This document shows positions 35,968-45,061 of a stretch of DNA of 64,000 bases, piece after piece. Under the pieces are notes generated by a model. That model worked only from the letters and a program-made list of their open reading frames with translations, made no database searches and was not told the origin of the DNA. The translations under genes and the position numbers were made by a program. Numbering within the stretch: position 1 is the first letter of the stretch; the number at the start of each line of letters is the position of its first letter. Source of the DNA: QIAW01 sp035487295 (GTDB lineage: Bacteria; Acidobacteriota; Terriglobia; Terriglobales; Acidobacteriaceae); contig DATHMH010000014.1 in the NCBI GenBank assembly GCA_035487295.1, positions 124,001-188,000 of the forward strand, in the 5' to 3' direction.

Positions 35968-36502
35968 GGAACGTCCTGACTCCTACTCTGAAAATTTCAC
36001 AATGGACAAACTATGAGTATAAAGGAAGCGCGCCGTATGCGGCAATTCACCAGGCAGCTCTCGGTTCTCACCCGTCAGTTGCACGCCGCTATTCGATGCA
36101 AACAAGTGCTGAATTTTTTTCGCACGAACGTGCGGAAAACCTCTGCGCAGTTTTCGGCCAGTTGCACCATTCTTCGGCATTGACGAATGCGCCGCTTCCT
36201 TGCAGAATCTTTCATCGTGCCTTAACAATGGTTTTTCCGTTTTGGCTGCTCGCGATTCTTCCGCACGAAAATTTTTTTCGTGCTAGGATGCAACTAAACC
36301 GGTAAGAACTGTATTCGCCTTCTTTCAATTCCCCAGCCCCGCGCCAACCAGCGCGGCACAACATAGAGTCATTCGTGCACCGGAGGCCGCTGGAGCCGTC
36401 AGCTTTTGCGCCCCCGGGAGGTATGGCATTGTTTGATTGCAGTTTTATTGGCCCCGCGGAAGGTTCACCGCGTGTAAAGTCTCCTTGGAAACTGGAATTG
36501 TC
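35968..36502. promoter_or_regulatory. rpmH-dnaA divergent regulatory region
   Basis: 535-bp gap with three occurrences of GCACGAA/TTCGTGC: a palindrome CGCACGAACGTGCG at 36121-36134, a hairpin GCACGAAA-atttt-TTTCGTGC at 36263-36283, and a half-site near 36374. I see no consensus TTATCCACA DnaA box here. The repeated motif may be an operator for dnaA or rpmH (inference). Confidence 0.5.
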
Positions 36503-37930
36503 ATGTCTCTTTCGTCAGCCGTTGCTACCGCTACCGTAAACCCATGGATTGAAATCCTGGGCGCGCTGGAAAAAAAGATTAACCGGCACTCCTACGATAC
36601 CTGGCTCAAGCCCACGCGCTACAGCCACGCCGAACAAAAAAGGCTCTTCGTGCGGGTGCCCACCCCTGAGTTCCGCCACATTGGCGAAAAATATGCCGAC
36701 CTGATTCAAGAGGCCATCGACGCCCTGGGGCTGGCATTCGATGACGTGGAATTTATTACGCAGGAAGAGCAAAGCCATAATGCCTTGGTGGGCGAAAGCA
36801 CGTACTTGCACTCCACGGCGGTACGCGCAGATGGCGGGTTTGCTCCTGCTCCAGCGCACGCGAATTCCGCCCCGGCCCGCGTCACGCAGGCGCGCTTCGA
36901 CTGGGATTCGGCAGCGCAATTAAACTCGCGCTACACCTTTGACGCATTCGTCATCGGCGGCGGCAATCAGTTCGCCCACGCTGCGGCGCAGGCGGTGGCC
37001 GAGCGTCCTTCCAAGGCCTACAATCCGCTATTCCTGTATGGCGGCGTTGGAATGGGCAAGACCCATCTTATGCAGGCCATCGGACACGAGGTCAAGCGCC
37101 GCCAGCCTGAGGCCTCCATCTGCTATCTGTCGAGCGAGAAGTTCACCAACGAGATGATCAACTCGCTGCGCTATGACAAAATGATCAGCTTCCGCGACAA
37201 GTTCCGCAATGTGGACGTGTTGCTGGTGGATGACATCCAGTTCCTGGCGCAGAAAGAACGCACGCAAGAAGAATTTTTCCATACCTTCAACGCGCTGCAC
37301 GAATCCATGAAGCAGATCGTGATTGCCAGCGACCGGCCTCCCAAAGAGCTGGCCGAGATCGAAGACCGGCTGCGCAACCGCTTCGAATGGGGATTGATCG
37401 CCGATATCCAGCCGCCGGACCTCGAAACCAAGGTCGCCATTTTGCAGAAGAAGGCCGAATCGGAGCGGGTGAGCCTGCCCATTGATGTGGCCCTGTTCAT
37501 CGCCGGCAATATCCGCAGCAACGTGCGCGAGCTCGAAGGCGCGTTGATTCGCCTGATCGCCTACTGCTCGCTCACCGCGGTGGAAATCACCACTCAAACC
37601 GCCCAGCAGGTGCTGAAGAACTTCATCGAAGCGCAAACCAAGAAGATCACCATCGAATCCATTCAGAAGGCGGTCGCTGAGCAGTTTGGGCTGCGCGTAA
37701 GCGAGATCAAGGCCAAGAACAACTCCCGCGCCATTGTCTACCCGCGCCAGATTGCCATGTACCTCACCAAGCACCTCACCGAGGCGTCGCTTCCCGAGAT
37801 CGGACGCCAATTCGGCGGCAAGCATCACACCACCGTCATGCACTCGGTCGAAAAAATTGAGGAACAACGCCAGTCGGATAAGGACCTCAACCGGCTGCTC
37901 AATAAAATCACTGAGACGCTGAACGGATAA
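36503..37930 (+). CDS. dnaA: chromosomal replication initiator DnaA
   Basis: 475 residues from the ATG at 36503; a frame from TTG 36437 is unlikely. Domain I has KKINRHSYDTWLKPT. AAA+ domain III has Walker A GGVGMGKTHL and Walker B VLLVDDIQFLAQKERTQEEF. Domain IV ends with GKHHTTVMHSVEKI, the DnaA-box-binding signature (commonly DHTTV). It melts the origin and also regulates transcription. It sits in the classical rpmH-dnaA-dnaN order. Confidence 0.97.
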   Translation: MSLSSAVATATVNPWIEILGALEKKINRHSYDTWLKPTRYSHAEQKRLFVRVPTPEFRHIGEKYADLIQEAIDALGLAFDDVEFITQEEQSHNALVGESTYLHSTAVRADGGFAPAPAHANSAPARVTQARFDWDSAAQLNSRYTFDAFVIGGGNQFAHAAAQAVAERPSKAYNPLFLYGGVGMGKTHLMQAIGHEVKRRQPEASICYLSSEKFTNEMINSLRYDKMISFRDKFRNVDVLLVDDIQFLAQKERTQEEFFHTFNALHESMKQIVIASDRPPKELAEIEDRLRNRFEWGLIADIQPPDLETKVAILQKKAESERVSLPIDVALFIAGNIRSNVRELEGALIRLIAYCSLTAVEITTQTAQQVLKNFIEAQTKKITIESIQKAVAEQFGLRVSEIKAKNNSRAIVYPRQIAMYLTKHLTEASLPEIGRQFGGKHHTTVMHSVEKIEEQRQSDKDLNRLLNKITETLNG

Positions 37931-38544
37931 ACCGCTGGTTCGCAAAGAACCAGCATTGTTGGGCTACTCGCCTGGAAACATTGCTCTGGCTCGTGATCCA
38001 GGTTGCGGGAACGAAGGAAATAAAACGAATACTCCCGAATAAGCAACAGGAAAAGTCCAGGCCAGTCGCCGCTCTTGTGAGCCGTCGTCTCTTTCCTCGT
38101 TGTTAACGCCGGACATCATTATCACCCTGAGACACTTGTTCGATATAGTTTTGTCACTTACAGTAACAGACGCCATTCACCTAGTCCTCCTATTTACACA
38201 GGGTTGCCGCCTGAAATGCGGTAATATTGAACGCTTGATTACGGTGCATTTCCCTGTTTTCCACTTTTCTGCCGGCTCTTCCTCAGCCATCTCTGTGGAT
38301 GCCCTGTGGAAGCTGTGTAGAAACGGGGGAATTAGAAATTGACGGGTCGCGTTATCCGCGCACTGCACCGGTGAGCGGCCCGGATTTAGACAGTGTAAAG
38401 ATGCCGGGAAGCAGCGCAGAATGCGGTACGCAGCAGGTTTTACACATTTCCCCAGGGCCTACTATTACTACTGTTTTAAGATATTATTTTTGATATAAGT
38501 TAGAAAGAAGAAGTAGCGCTCAAATTCTTCAGGGAGCCCAGGTT
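37931..38544. other. probable chromosomal replication origin (oriC) in the dnaA-dnaN gap
   Basis: 614 bp with DnaA-box-like 9-mers: ATTTACACA (38192-38200), reverse-strand GCATCCACA (38294-38302), GCTTCCACA (38305-38313) and TTCTACACA (38314-38322), and TTTTACACA (38438-38446), which fits TTWTNCACA. A stretch of about 80% A+T at 38461-38510, next to the last box and dnaN, is a good unwinding element. No other function is evident for so long a gap. Confidence 0.65.
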
Positions 38545-39699
38545 ATGGCCACCACCGGCGCGGGAGCAGAAGTACAGGGAGCTATGGAAATCATCGTCAG
38601 CAAAAACGATCTGCAAAAAGAACTGACGGCCACTCAGGGTGTGGTCGAGCGCAAGACCACAATTCCCATCCTCTCCAATTTTCTGTTTGAGGCTACGGGA
38701 GACAGGCTTTCCATTACCGCCACCGATCTCGATCTGAGCCTGCGCACATCCTGTCAGGCCAAGGTGAAAAAAGAAGGCTCATGTACAGTGCCGGCGCGCA
38801 AACTCTATGATTACGTGAAGCTGTTGCCCGAGGGCGAGATTTCAATCAAGATGCTGGAAAATCATTGGGTAGCAATTCGCTCGGGGCGATCCAATACCAA
38901 GATGGTTGGTATGGCGCGCGCCAACTTCCCGGCGCTGCCCCACTTCCCGGGAGCGGATATCGTAAAAATACCGGCCCCGATTCTGCGCACCTTGATAGCC
39001 AAAACCATCTTCGCCATCAGCAACGAGGAATCACGCTACACGCTCAACGGCGCGCTCATGGTGCTCAAGCCCGATTCCATCACTATGGTCGCTACCGATG
39101 GACATCGGCTGGCCCATATTGAAAGCAGCAGGGCAAAATTTAAAGTCTCCGGCGAAATGAAGACTTTGGTGCCAAAGAAGGCCATGGCCGAGTTGAATAC
39201 CCTGCTGCAACTTGGCGAGGCGGAGGAAGTCGAGTTTGCCCGCGACGAATCCACGCTGTTCTTCCGCGTAGGTCCACGTTTGCTGACCTCGCGCCAGCTC
39301 ACCGGGCAATTTCCCAATTACGAGGCGGTTTTGCCGCGTGAAAACAACAAGATTGTTACCGTCAAATCCGAAGACCTGGCCGGCGCCATCCAGCGCGTGG
39401 CCCAGTTCGCCGATGAGCGCTCGGGCGCTATCCGCATGCGGCTCGATAAAAATGAGATCAAGATTTCGTCTTCCTCCACAGAGACCGGCGAATCCGAAGA
39501 TACCATCGAGACCGCCTATAGCGCAGATGCTGTGACCATTGGCTTCAACTCCCAGTATCTGCTCGATTTCCTGAAGGTATCAAGCGGCGGCGAGGTGCGC
39601 ATGGAGCTGAAAGATTCACAATCGGCCGGTCAGCTTCGTCCTGATATCAAGGAAGAGGATTACCAATACCGCTACATTGTCATGCCCATGCGAATCTGA
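38545..39699 (+). CDS. dnaN: DNA polymerase III beta sliding clamp
   Basis: 384 residues from the ATG at 38545, which has AGGGAG eight bases upstream. Homologues align from the internal ATG at 38584 (MEIIVSKNDLQKEL), which has a closer Shine-Dalgarno, so either start is possible. Features include RKTTIPILSNFLFEA, MVATDGHRLAHIE and the C-terminal YIVMPMRI. Ring clamp that gives replication processivity. Confidence 0.96.
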   Translation: MATTGAGAEVQGAMEIIVSKNDLQKELTATQGVVERKTTIPILSNFLFEATGDRLSITATDLDLSLRTSCQAKVKKEGSCTVPARKLYDYVKLLPEGEISIKMLENHWVAIRSGRSNTKMVGMARANFPALPHFPGADIVKIPAPILRTLIAKTIFAISNEESRYTLNGALMVLKPDSITMVATDGHRLAHIESSRAKFKVSGEMKTLVPKKAMAELNTLLQLGEAEEVEFARDESTLFFRVGPRLLTSRQLTGQFPNYEAVLPRENNKIVTVKSEDLAGAIQRVAQFADERSGAIRMRLDKNEIKISSSSTETGESEDTIETAYSADAVTIGFNSQYLLDFLKVSSGGEVRMELKDSQSAGQLRPDIKEEDYQYRYIVMPMRI

Positions 39700-39751
39700 A
39701 GAGCAGTAGTCGGTTCCCGGTAGCGTATCGTACAGACAAAAAGGAATTCCC

Positions 39752-40000
39752 ATGACAGAACCAAGCTATGAAGAGCTAAAGGCCCGCCTCGCGGAGCTGG
39801 AGAAGCAAACCACAAGCCGCCGCACCGGAGCGCTCGAATTCCGCGTCAGCGAGAAGGGTGGCGTGAGCGTCTACGGCCTGGGAAGATTTCCGGTCACTCT
39901 GTACTACGAACAGTGGGTCCGGCTGCTTGAGCAGGCCGAGAAGCTGGGTTCCTTCCTGGAAGAAAACAAATCAAAGCTCAAGATGAAGGAAAAGGCCTGA
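39752..40000 (+). CDS. small conserved-looking protein of unknown function
   Basis: 82 residues. An N-terminal helix (YEELKARLAELEKQ), a central beta region (GALEFRVSEKGGVSVYGLGR then FPVTLYYEQW), and a C-terminal helix. The central GRFPVTLY pattern recalls small phage or plasmid-linked proteins, but I cannot name a family. AAAGGAA lies before the ATG. It is 52 bp after dnaN and 15 bp before the next gene. Confidence 0.7.
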   Translation: MTEPSYEELKARLAELEKQTTSRRTGALEFRVSEKGGVSVYGLGRFPVTLYYEQWVRLLEQAEKLGSFLEENKSKLKMKEKA

Positions 40001-40015
40001 CGAAAGGGCCTTGCC

Positions 40016-40828
40016 ATGAATTGTCTGCGCTTGCCATCAGCGATTGCATTTATCGTATTGTCGGCGGCTGTCTCGGTTGCGCAGACGAGCTGTGAAGAAG
40101 GCGACGGGCCCTTAAACTCCAACCAGCCGCAAGGTACAACGCCGCAGGATATTATCCGGAAATTTGCCGCGAAGGAGTCCATTTTTCAACAAGCCCGTAA
40201 TAACTACACCTACACGCAAGATGTGACCGTGCAGACGCTGAGCGGCAACACCGTGGATGGAGAGTGGCGGCGGGTTTGGGATATCACCTACGACAACCAG
40301 GGGAACCGGGTTGAAAACGTCACCTTGGCGCCGCCTGGGAGTCTGACGCGCGTCAAACTTACCCAGCAGGATTACGACGACATTCGCAACCAGCCGCTTT
40401 TTCCCCTGACAACAGAAGAGCTACTGCAATATGACATCGTTTACCTCGGCACGCAGCATGTGGATGAGATCGACACCTACATTTTCGATGTGACCCCCAA
40501 ACACACCGGCAAAAATAAGCCTCATTTCCAGGGACGGATCTGGGTAGACAGTGTTGACTTTGAGATCGTCAAGACCTGTGGCAAGACAATGCATGAAGTG
40601 CGCGCCACAAAAGATGAGAACCTCTATCCAGGGTTTGTCACCTACCGCGAGCAGATTGATGGCCAGTACTGGTTCCCCACCTACAGCCGAGCGGATGACG
40701 TTTTACAGTTTACCGATGGCGGCGTTCACATCAGAGAAATCATCAAGTACACCAATTACAAGCGCATTGGTTCCCACGCCAGAATCATTTTCAAAGGCGA
40801 AACGCCGCCGGACCAGAAGCCGAAATAG
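40016..40828 (+). CDS. secreted lipoprotein-sorting-like protein
   Basis: 270 residues with signal peptide about 1-23 (AIAFIVLSAAVSVAQ). The mature part has alternating strands (NYTYTQDVTVQTL, GRIWVDSVDFEIVKTCG, DGQYWFPTYSRADDVL) like the LolA/outer-membrane lipoprotein-sorting fold. Common in Acidobacteriota. Specific cargo unknown. Confidence 0.72.
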   Translation: MNCLRLPSAIAFIVLSAAVSVAQTSCEEGDGPLNSNQPQGTTPQDIIRKFAAKESIFQQARNNYTYTQDVTVQTLSGNTVDGEWRRVWDITYDNQGNRVENVTLAPPGSLTRVKLTQQDYDDIRNQPLFPLTTEELLQYDIVYLGTQHVDEIDTYIFDVTPKHTGKNKPHFQGRIWVDSVDFEIVKTCGKTMHEVRATKDENLYPGFVTYREQIDGQYWFPTYSRADDVLQFTDGGVHIREIIKYTNYKRIGSHARIIFKGETPPDQKPK

Positions 40829-40865
40829 CACTCAATCCCCGCAATATGGATCTTCAAAACAACGG

Positions 40866-42839
40866 CTATTGCAGGTTCAGCTCTTTCAACAACTGCTGAA
40901 ACCTGGGTTCAGCGCGGAGATTGTCAAAATGCGAGTGCACTTTCAATTGGTTCATGTAATTCGAGCGTTCGCGATAGGCTAATTCCAGGTAGTCCAGAGC
41001 TTTTTCTTTGTTGTCCAGGGCCGCGTAGTCGCTTGCAATAAAATAAGAAATCGCGTTTTTCTTGAGGTCCTGGGCCAGATATTGTTCGAAATAGTATCTT
41101 TTGGCCCTTTGATATCCATGAGTGCGATACATCTTATCCACACCCTCTGCTATTCCTGTGAGCTTCTGTATTGCCAAAAACTTTTGTAATTCAGACAGGG
41201 CTTGAGGGTAGTCTTTTTTGCGGTCGTAAACCTGGAAAAGACCAAAATGGTCGTAAGGATAATCGGGGCCCAACGCAACCCCTTCCTGCAAGTACGCCTC
41301 GGCGTCGTCATAGCGTCCGGCATAAATGTAGAGCCAGCCGAGCTTGGAGTATGTTCTGAAAGATACGGGGTCGAGTTTCTGGGCCAACTCTAATTCTTGC
41401 GCTGCCCGATCTATCTGGCCCACGGTCCTGAAATAGGAAGCCAGGCGAAAATGAGTCTCTAAATTGTTGGGGTTCAGCTCTATCGCTTTCTGCAACTCGG
41501 CATAAGCCGCTGGCCAGTCCCAGTCATAGTTCAGTAAAATGGTTCCCAGCGCTCCATGAGCATCGGCGAGGGTATCGTCCAGCTCCAGGGCCTTTTGCGC
41601 CATGGCCTTGGCTTTAGGCATGGCGGTGGTGGCTGGTTGCAATCCGGCGGAAGTCAAGGCGCTGTAGCAATCCGACATTCCCGAATAACCCAGGGGATAG
41701 TTAGGGTCGAGTTTTATCGTCTCTTCAAACCAGGGACAGCTTTTCTTAAACCCATCCGCCGTCCACTGATTGAAGAAATAGCGGCCTTTGAGATAGGTTT
41801 CGTACGCCTGAGGGATCGAAGGACGAGGCACTTGAGCAATCGAGCGCTGTTCCTGCGGCGTCAGCTCAATTTGGACCCCATCTGCAATTTTTTGGGCCAT
41901 CTCCGCCTGTACTCCCAGAATGTCGCGCAGCGTGCTCTCGTAGCTGGCGGCCCACAGGTGCTCGTCCTGGGCGGCGTTGATCAGTTGCGCCCGGATACGT
42001 ACTTTATCGCCTACGCGGGTCACCGATCCTTCAATCACGGCATCCACGTTGAGTTCTCGCGCGATCTCGGGAAGCGGAATGGTTGTTTTCTTGAATCGCA
42101 TCACCGAGGTTCGGGAGATGACGCGCAGCGATTTGATTTTTGCTAGGTTTGTAATCAACTCATCGGTCATTCCATCGGCAAAATAATCCTGGTCCGGCTC
42201 GCTGGAGATATTTTCCAGGGGCAAGACCGCCAAAGAGCGGATCTGCTGTGCTGAACCGCCGTGCAAACGTCCACCGTGATGCGAGAGGTAAATTCGCAGT
42301 AACACAGACGACCCAGCCAGCGCCACCAGGCCAAACATGACCGCGGCGATGCGTGGCGACACCCAACGAGGCCGCAGGGGCAAGCCGGCTGCCGGGCGAG
42401 CGGCTTCGGCGGTTGCCGGCAAAGCGGCGCTCCTTGTGCCGGCGTCTTGTACTCCTGCACCGCCATCATCGAAAGCTACAACCGTAACGGGAGAAATAAA
42501 GCGGTAGCCAAGCCGGGCCACGGTCTCCACGAAACGTGGATTCGAGGAGTCATCGGAGAGCGCGGAGCGTAATTTTGCAATCGCGGTATTCAAGACATTG
42601 TCACAATCGACAAAACTCTCGGTGGAGCAGATGCCGGCCTGCAACTCCTGGCGGGTGACAATGTCTCCAGGGCGCTCCAGCAGAACAGCCAGCACCAGGA
42701 ACGGCTGCTTCTGCAGTTTCAAACGCACGCCAAATTTCCGCAGCTCACCTGTTCGCAAGTCCGCCTCATAGACCCCAAAACGGAAGATTTTCTGGTCCGA
42801 TGATGCCAGGGGTTCGATTAAAGAAACCGAGTCAGCCAT
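40866..42839 (-). CDS. membrane-bound winged-helix regulator with TolB-like and TPR domains
   Basis: 657 residues. An OmpR-type winged helix (about 20-115; FGVYEADLRTGELRKFGVRL, ending RFVETVARLGYRFI) is followed by a transmembrane helix (about 165-185, IAAVMFGLVALAGSSVLL). Next is a FlgO/TolB-like domain (about 205-325; LAVLPLENISSEPDQDYFAD), then about five TPR units (about 340-630). This CadC-like architecture senses something across the membrane and binds DNA directly. It may regulate the divergent TonB-domain gene at 43124 (inference from position). Confidence 0.87.
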   Translation of the reverse strand: MADSVSLIEPLASSDQKIFRFGVYEADLRTGELRKFGVRLKLQKQPFLVLAVLLERPGDIVTRQELQAGICSTESFVDCDNVLNTAIAKLRSALSDDSSNPRFVETVARLGYRFISPVTVVAFDDGGAGVQDAGTRSAALPATAEAARPAAGLPLRPRWVSPRIAAVMFGLVALAGSSVLLRIYLSHHGGRLHGGSAQQIRSLAVLPLENISSEPDQDYFADGMTDELITNLAKIKSLRVISRTSVMRFKKTTIPLPEIARELNVDAVIEGSVTRVGDKVRIRAQLINAAQDEHLWAASYESTLRDILGVQAEMAQKIADGVQIELTPQEQRSIAQVPRPSIPQAYETYLKGRYFFNQWTADGFKKSCPWFEETIKLDPNYPLGYSGMSDCYSALTSAGLQPATTAMPKAKAMAQKALELDDTLADAHGALGTILLNYDWDWPAAYAELQKAIELNPNNLETHFRLASYFRTVGQIDRAAQELELAQKLDPVSFRTYSKLGWLYIYAGRYDDAEAYLQEGVALGPDYPYDHFGLFQVYDRKKDYPQALSELQKFLAIQKLTGIAEGVDKMYRTHGYQRAKRYYFEQYLAQDLKKNAISYFIASDYAALDNKEKALDYLELAYRERSNYMNQLKVHSHFDNLRAEPRFQQLLKELNLQ

Positions 42840-43123
42840 AGAGATGCAAATTGCTCCTTCTTGATTTTACCTGTTGGTGACTTTTAAAGGCCGCGCATGC
42901 ATAACGTATTAACCTGAGGAAAGCGCAGGAGTGGTTACTAAAGGATAAATAAGGGATTGTCCTAACTCCTGCTCAAGCCATTTGAAAACCCGGTTTTTCG
43001 GCTGTATAGTGGATACTTCCGTCGGCCATTTCTGTTTAAAGAAGTCCTCGCAGTTCCACCCCACACTTCTTTTTCCAACGCAGACGGAATTCGAGACAAG
43101 AGCACGTCGTTCAGGAGGGCAAC

Positions 43124-44860
43124 GTGAAACGGCTTGGGTTACTACCCGTTTTTGTCGGGTTGGTGTTTGCAACCATACCCTTGCTGGCGCAGGACTCCGA
43201 ATTCCGCCCTGATTACGGCGCTCTCGATGGACGCCGCTATACCAACGGCTATTTCGGCTTCTCCTACCGCTTTCCCGAAGGCTGGTCGGGCAACGCGTTG
43301 CGCTATCCCGCCGTGGGTGAGAGCAAGATGTATCCGTTGTTCTCCGCCAACCCACCCGCGGCCGGCGCGTCAGACGTACGTTACATCAGCATCAATGCCG
43401 ATTATTTGCCGCCGAATACCGCCATCAAGACCCCCAAAGATTTTCTGGATGTCTCCGTCAACTCGCAGTCCGGCTCCTTTGACACGCTGCATACGGACAA
43501 GCGCTATGTCTTTGCCGGCAAGCAGTTCTACCGCGTGGACATGGTATCCAAGCCGGATCCCGGCAGCCCGGTCTTTTATCAATCGCAAATCTCCACGTTT
43601 CTGAGAAACTACGCGATTACCTTTTCTTTCATGGCAGCCAACAGCGACGACATGCAAGAGCTGGTGCGCACTATGGAGTCGCTCAACTTTTCAGATCCAG
43701 GCGTACTTGCCAGCGTGCCGATCCAGCCGAGCCCCGAGGCTACGCCTGTGGCAGCCAGCATTGCGTCAACTCCCGCGCCCATGACCACAACCGTAGCTCA
43801 AGTCCCGAGCGCTGTGCTTTCGCCTGCAAGCACTGCCAGCCAGCCGGTTGAAGCCCCGCAGCCAGCCTCCGCGCCCACCCATTCGGAGCAACCGACCTCT
43901 GTTGCCCCCGTCGCTGCCGCGCCAACTCCCACCCCCGCACCGGTGAAAACCACTGCGCGCCGCGCGACAGCAACCGTCTCGAGTGCAGTTTCAGAGGTGC
44001 CTACAGCCGAGGTTCCGCTCAATACGGTTGCGGCCGCCTTACCCGATAGAATCCAGGAAGCGCCGGTCGCGACCTCTGACTCCCCCGTCACTGCAGCGCC
44101 CGCTCCATCGAGTAGTCCGATATCGGCAAGTGCTGTGCGGATGACATCTAACACAGTGGCGTCGAGTGCGACAGCGCCCGTGCCTGCACCACAAACCTTT
44201 CGAAGTCCCGCTGCCGCAGAACCTGCTGCCCACGCCGCGCCTTCAACCCTGATCCAGACGACGTATATACCTCACAAGGTCTCTGAGACGGCCACAGCTC
44301 AGGTCTCTACTGCGAGCCAGCCTTCAACAGCCGTCAGTCAACCCGCCGCGCAGCCCGAACCGGTTGCAATGTCAGCTTCAGCCGCCCTTGCGCCCACACC
44401 CGCGCCCGTAACCGCTGCCGCTCTAGTCCCCCAGGCTCGTTCGCCTATGGTGGCAGAACCGGTCGTAAGTACTCCGCGTGTTGAATCGAAGCCGGCGCCG
44501 GCCGTGACTGCCATGAATACTGCGGCCCCATCCATCAGTTCCCCGGCTTTGAGCACGCCAAATGCGCCGACACGGATCCATATTTCTGCGACAAGCCTGG
44601 ATGACTACATCGCCCACAAAGTCCCGCCCGTGTATCCGCCCATTGCTAAAATGGCGCGAGTTGAAGGGGTCGTTGTGCTCGACGTCGTTTTAAATAAGAA
44701 TGGTGAGCTGGCAGAGGTAAAAGTAGTAAGCGGTCCGGCCATGTTGGCCCGCGGAGCGCTAGACGCCGTGCGCCAGTGGCACTTTAAGCCATACATCGTA
44801 GATGGCAGCCCAATCGAGATAGAAAGCCAGGTCACGATGAGCTTCCGCCTGACACATTAA
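43124..44860 (+). CDS. secreted TonB C-terminal-domain protein with long Ala/Pro/Thr linker
   Basis: 578 residues from a GTG with AGGAGGG upstream. Signal peptide is about 1-23 (LLPVFVGLVFATIPLLAQ). Globular N-domain is about 30-185 (NGYFGFSYRFPEGW). A low-complexity linker rich in Ala, Pro, Ser, Thr and Val follows (about 190-480). The C-terminal TonB domain has YPPIAKMARVEGVVVLDVVL and VRQWHFKPYIVDG. Ordinary TonB has an uncleaved N-terminal anchor; here the whole protein looks exported, so it may act free in the periplasm or be otherwise anchored. Confidence 0.82.
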   Translation: MKRLGLLPVFVGLVFATIPLLAQDSEFRPDYGALDGRRYTNGYFGFSYRFPEGWSGNALRYPAVGESKMYPLFSANPPAAGASDVRYISINADYLPPNTAIKTPKDFLDVSVNSQSGSFDTLHTDKRYVFAGKQFYRVDMVSKPDPGSPVFYQSQISTFLRNYAITFSFMAANSDDMQELVRTMESLNFSDPGVLASVPIQPSPEATPVAASIASTPAPMTTTVAQVPSAVLSPASTASQPVEAPQPASAPTHSEQPTSVAPVAAAPTPTPAPVKTTARRATATVSSAVSEVPTAEVPLNTVAAALPDRIQEAPVATSDSPVTAAPAPSSSPISASAVRMTSNTVASSATAPVPAPQTFRSPAAAEPAAHAAPSTLIQTTYIPHKVSETATAQVSTASQPSTAVSQPAAQPEPVAMSASAALAPTPAPVTAAALVPQARSPMVAEPVVSTPRVESKPAPAVTAMNTAAPSISSPALSTPNAPTRIHISATSLDDYIAHKVPPVYPPIAKMARVEGVVVLDVVLNKNGELAEVKVVSGPAMLARGALDAVRQWHFKPYIVDGSPIEIESQVTMSFRLTH

Positions 44861-44873
44861 GCCGTAAAAGACG

Positions 44874-45000
44874 CACCGCGGATTTCGCGGATCAGATGTC
44901 TTTAAACTTTTGCTTTCCTCCCGTCCCTCGTTTGCCTTGTGTCCTTTGTGGTTATGTTTTGCTTTCCGTAGGCATTTCTCTTGTAGCTTGCAGCTGCAGT
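44874..45000. repeat. intergenic repeat pair before valS
   Basis: A CCGCGGATTTCGCGGATCAG repeat at 44877-44896 (relatives near 6814, 28310, 10690 and 20855) and a TTGTAGCTTGCAGCTGCAGT repeat at 44981-45000 sit in the 201-bp gap. Confidence 0.5.
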
Positions 45001-45061
45001 TTGACCGCCTTTTCCCGCGCATTTATTCTGAATAATTCACCTGTGTGAGGCGCCGTCGACC

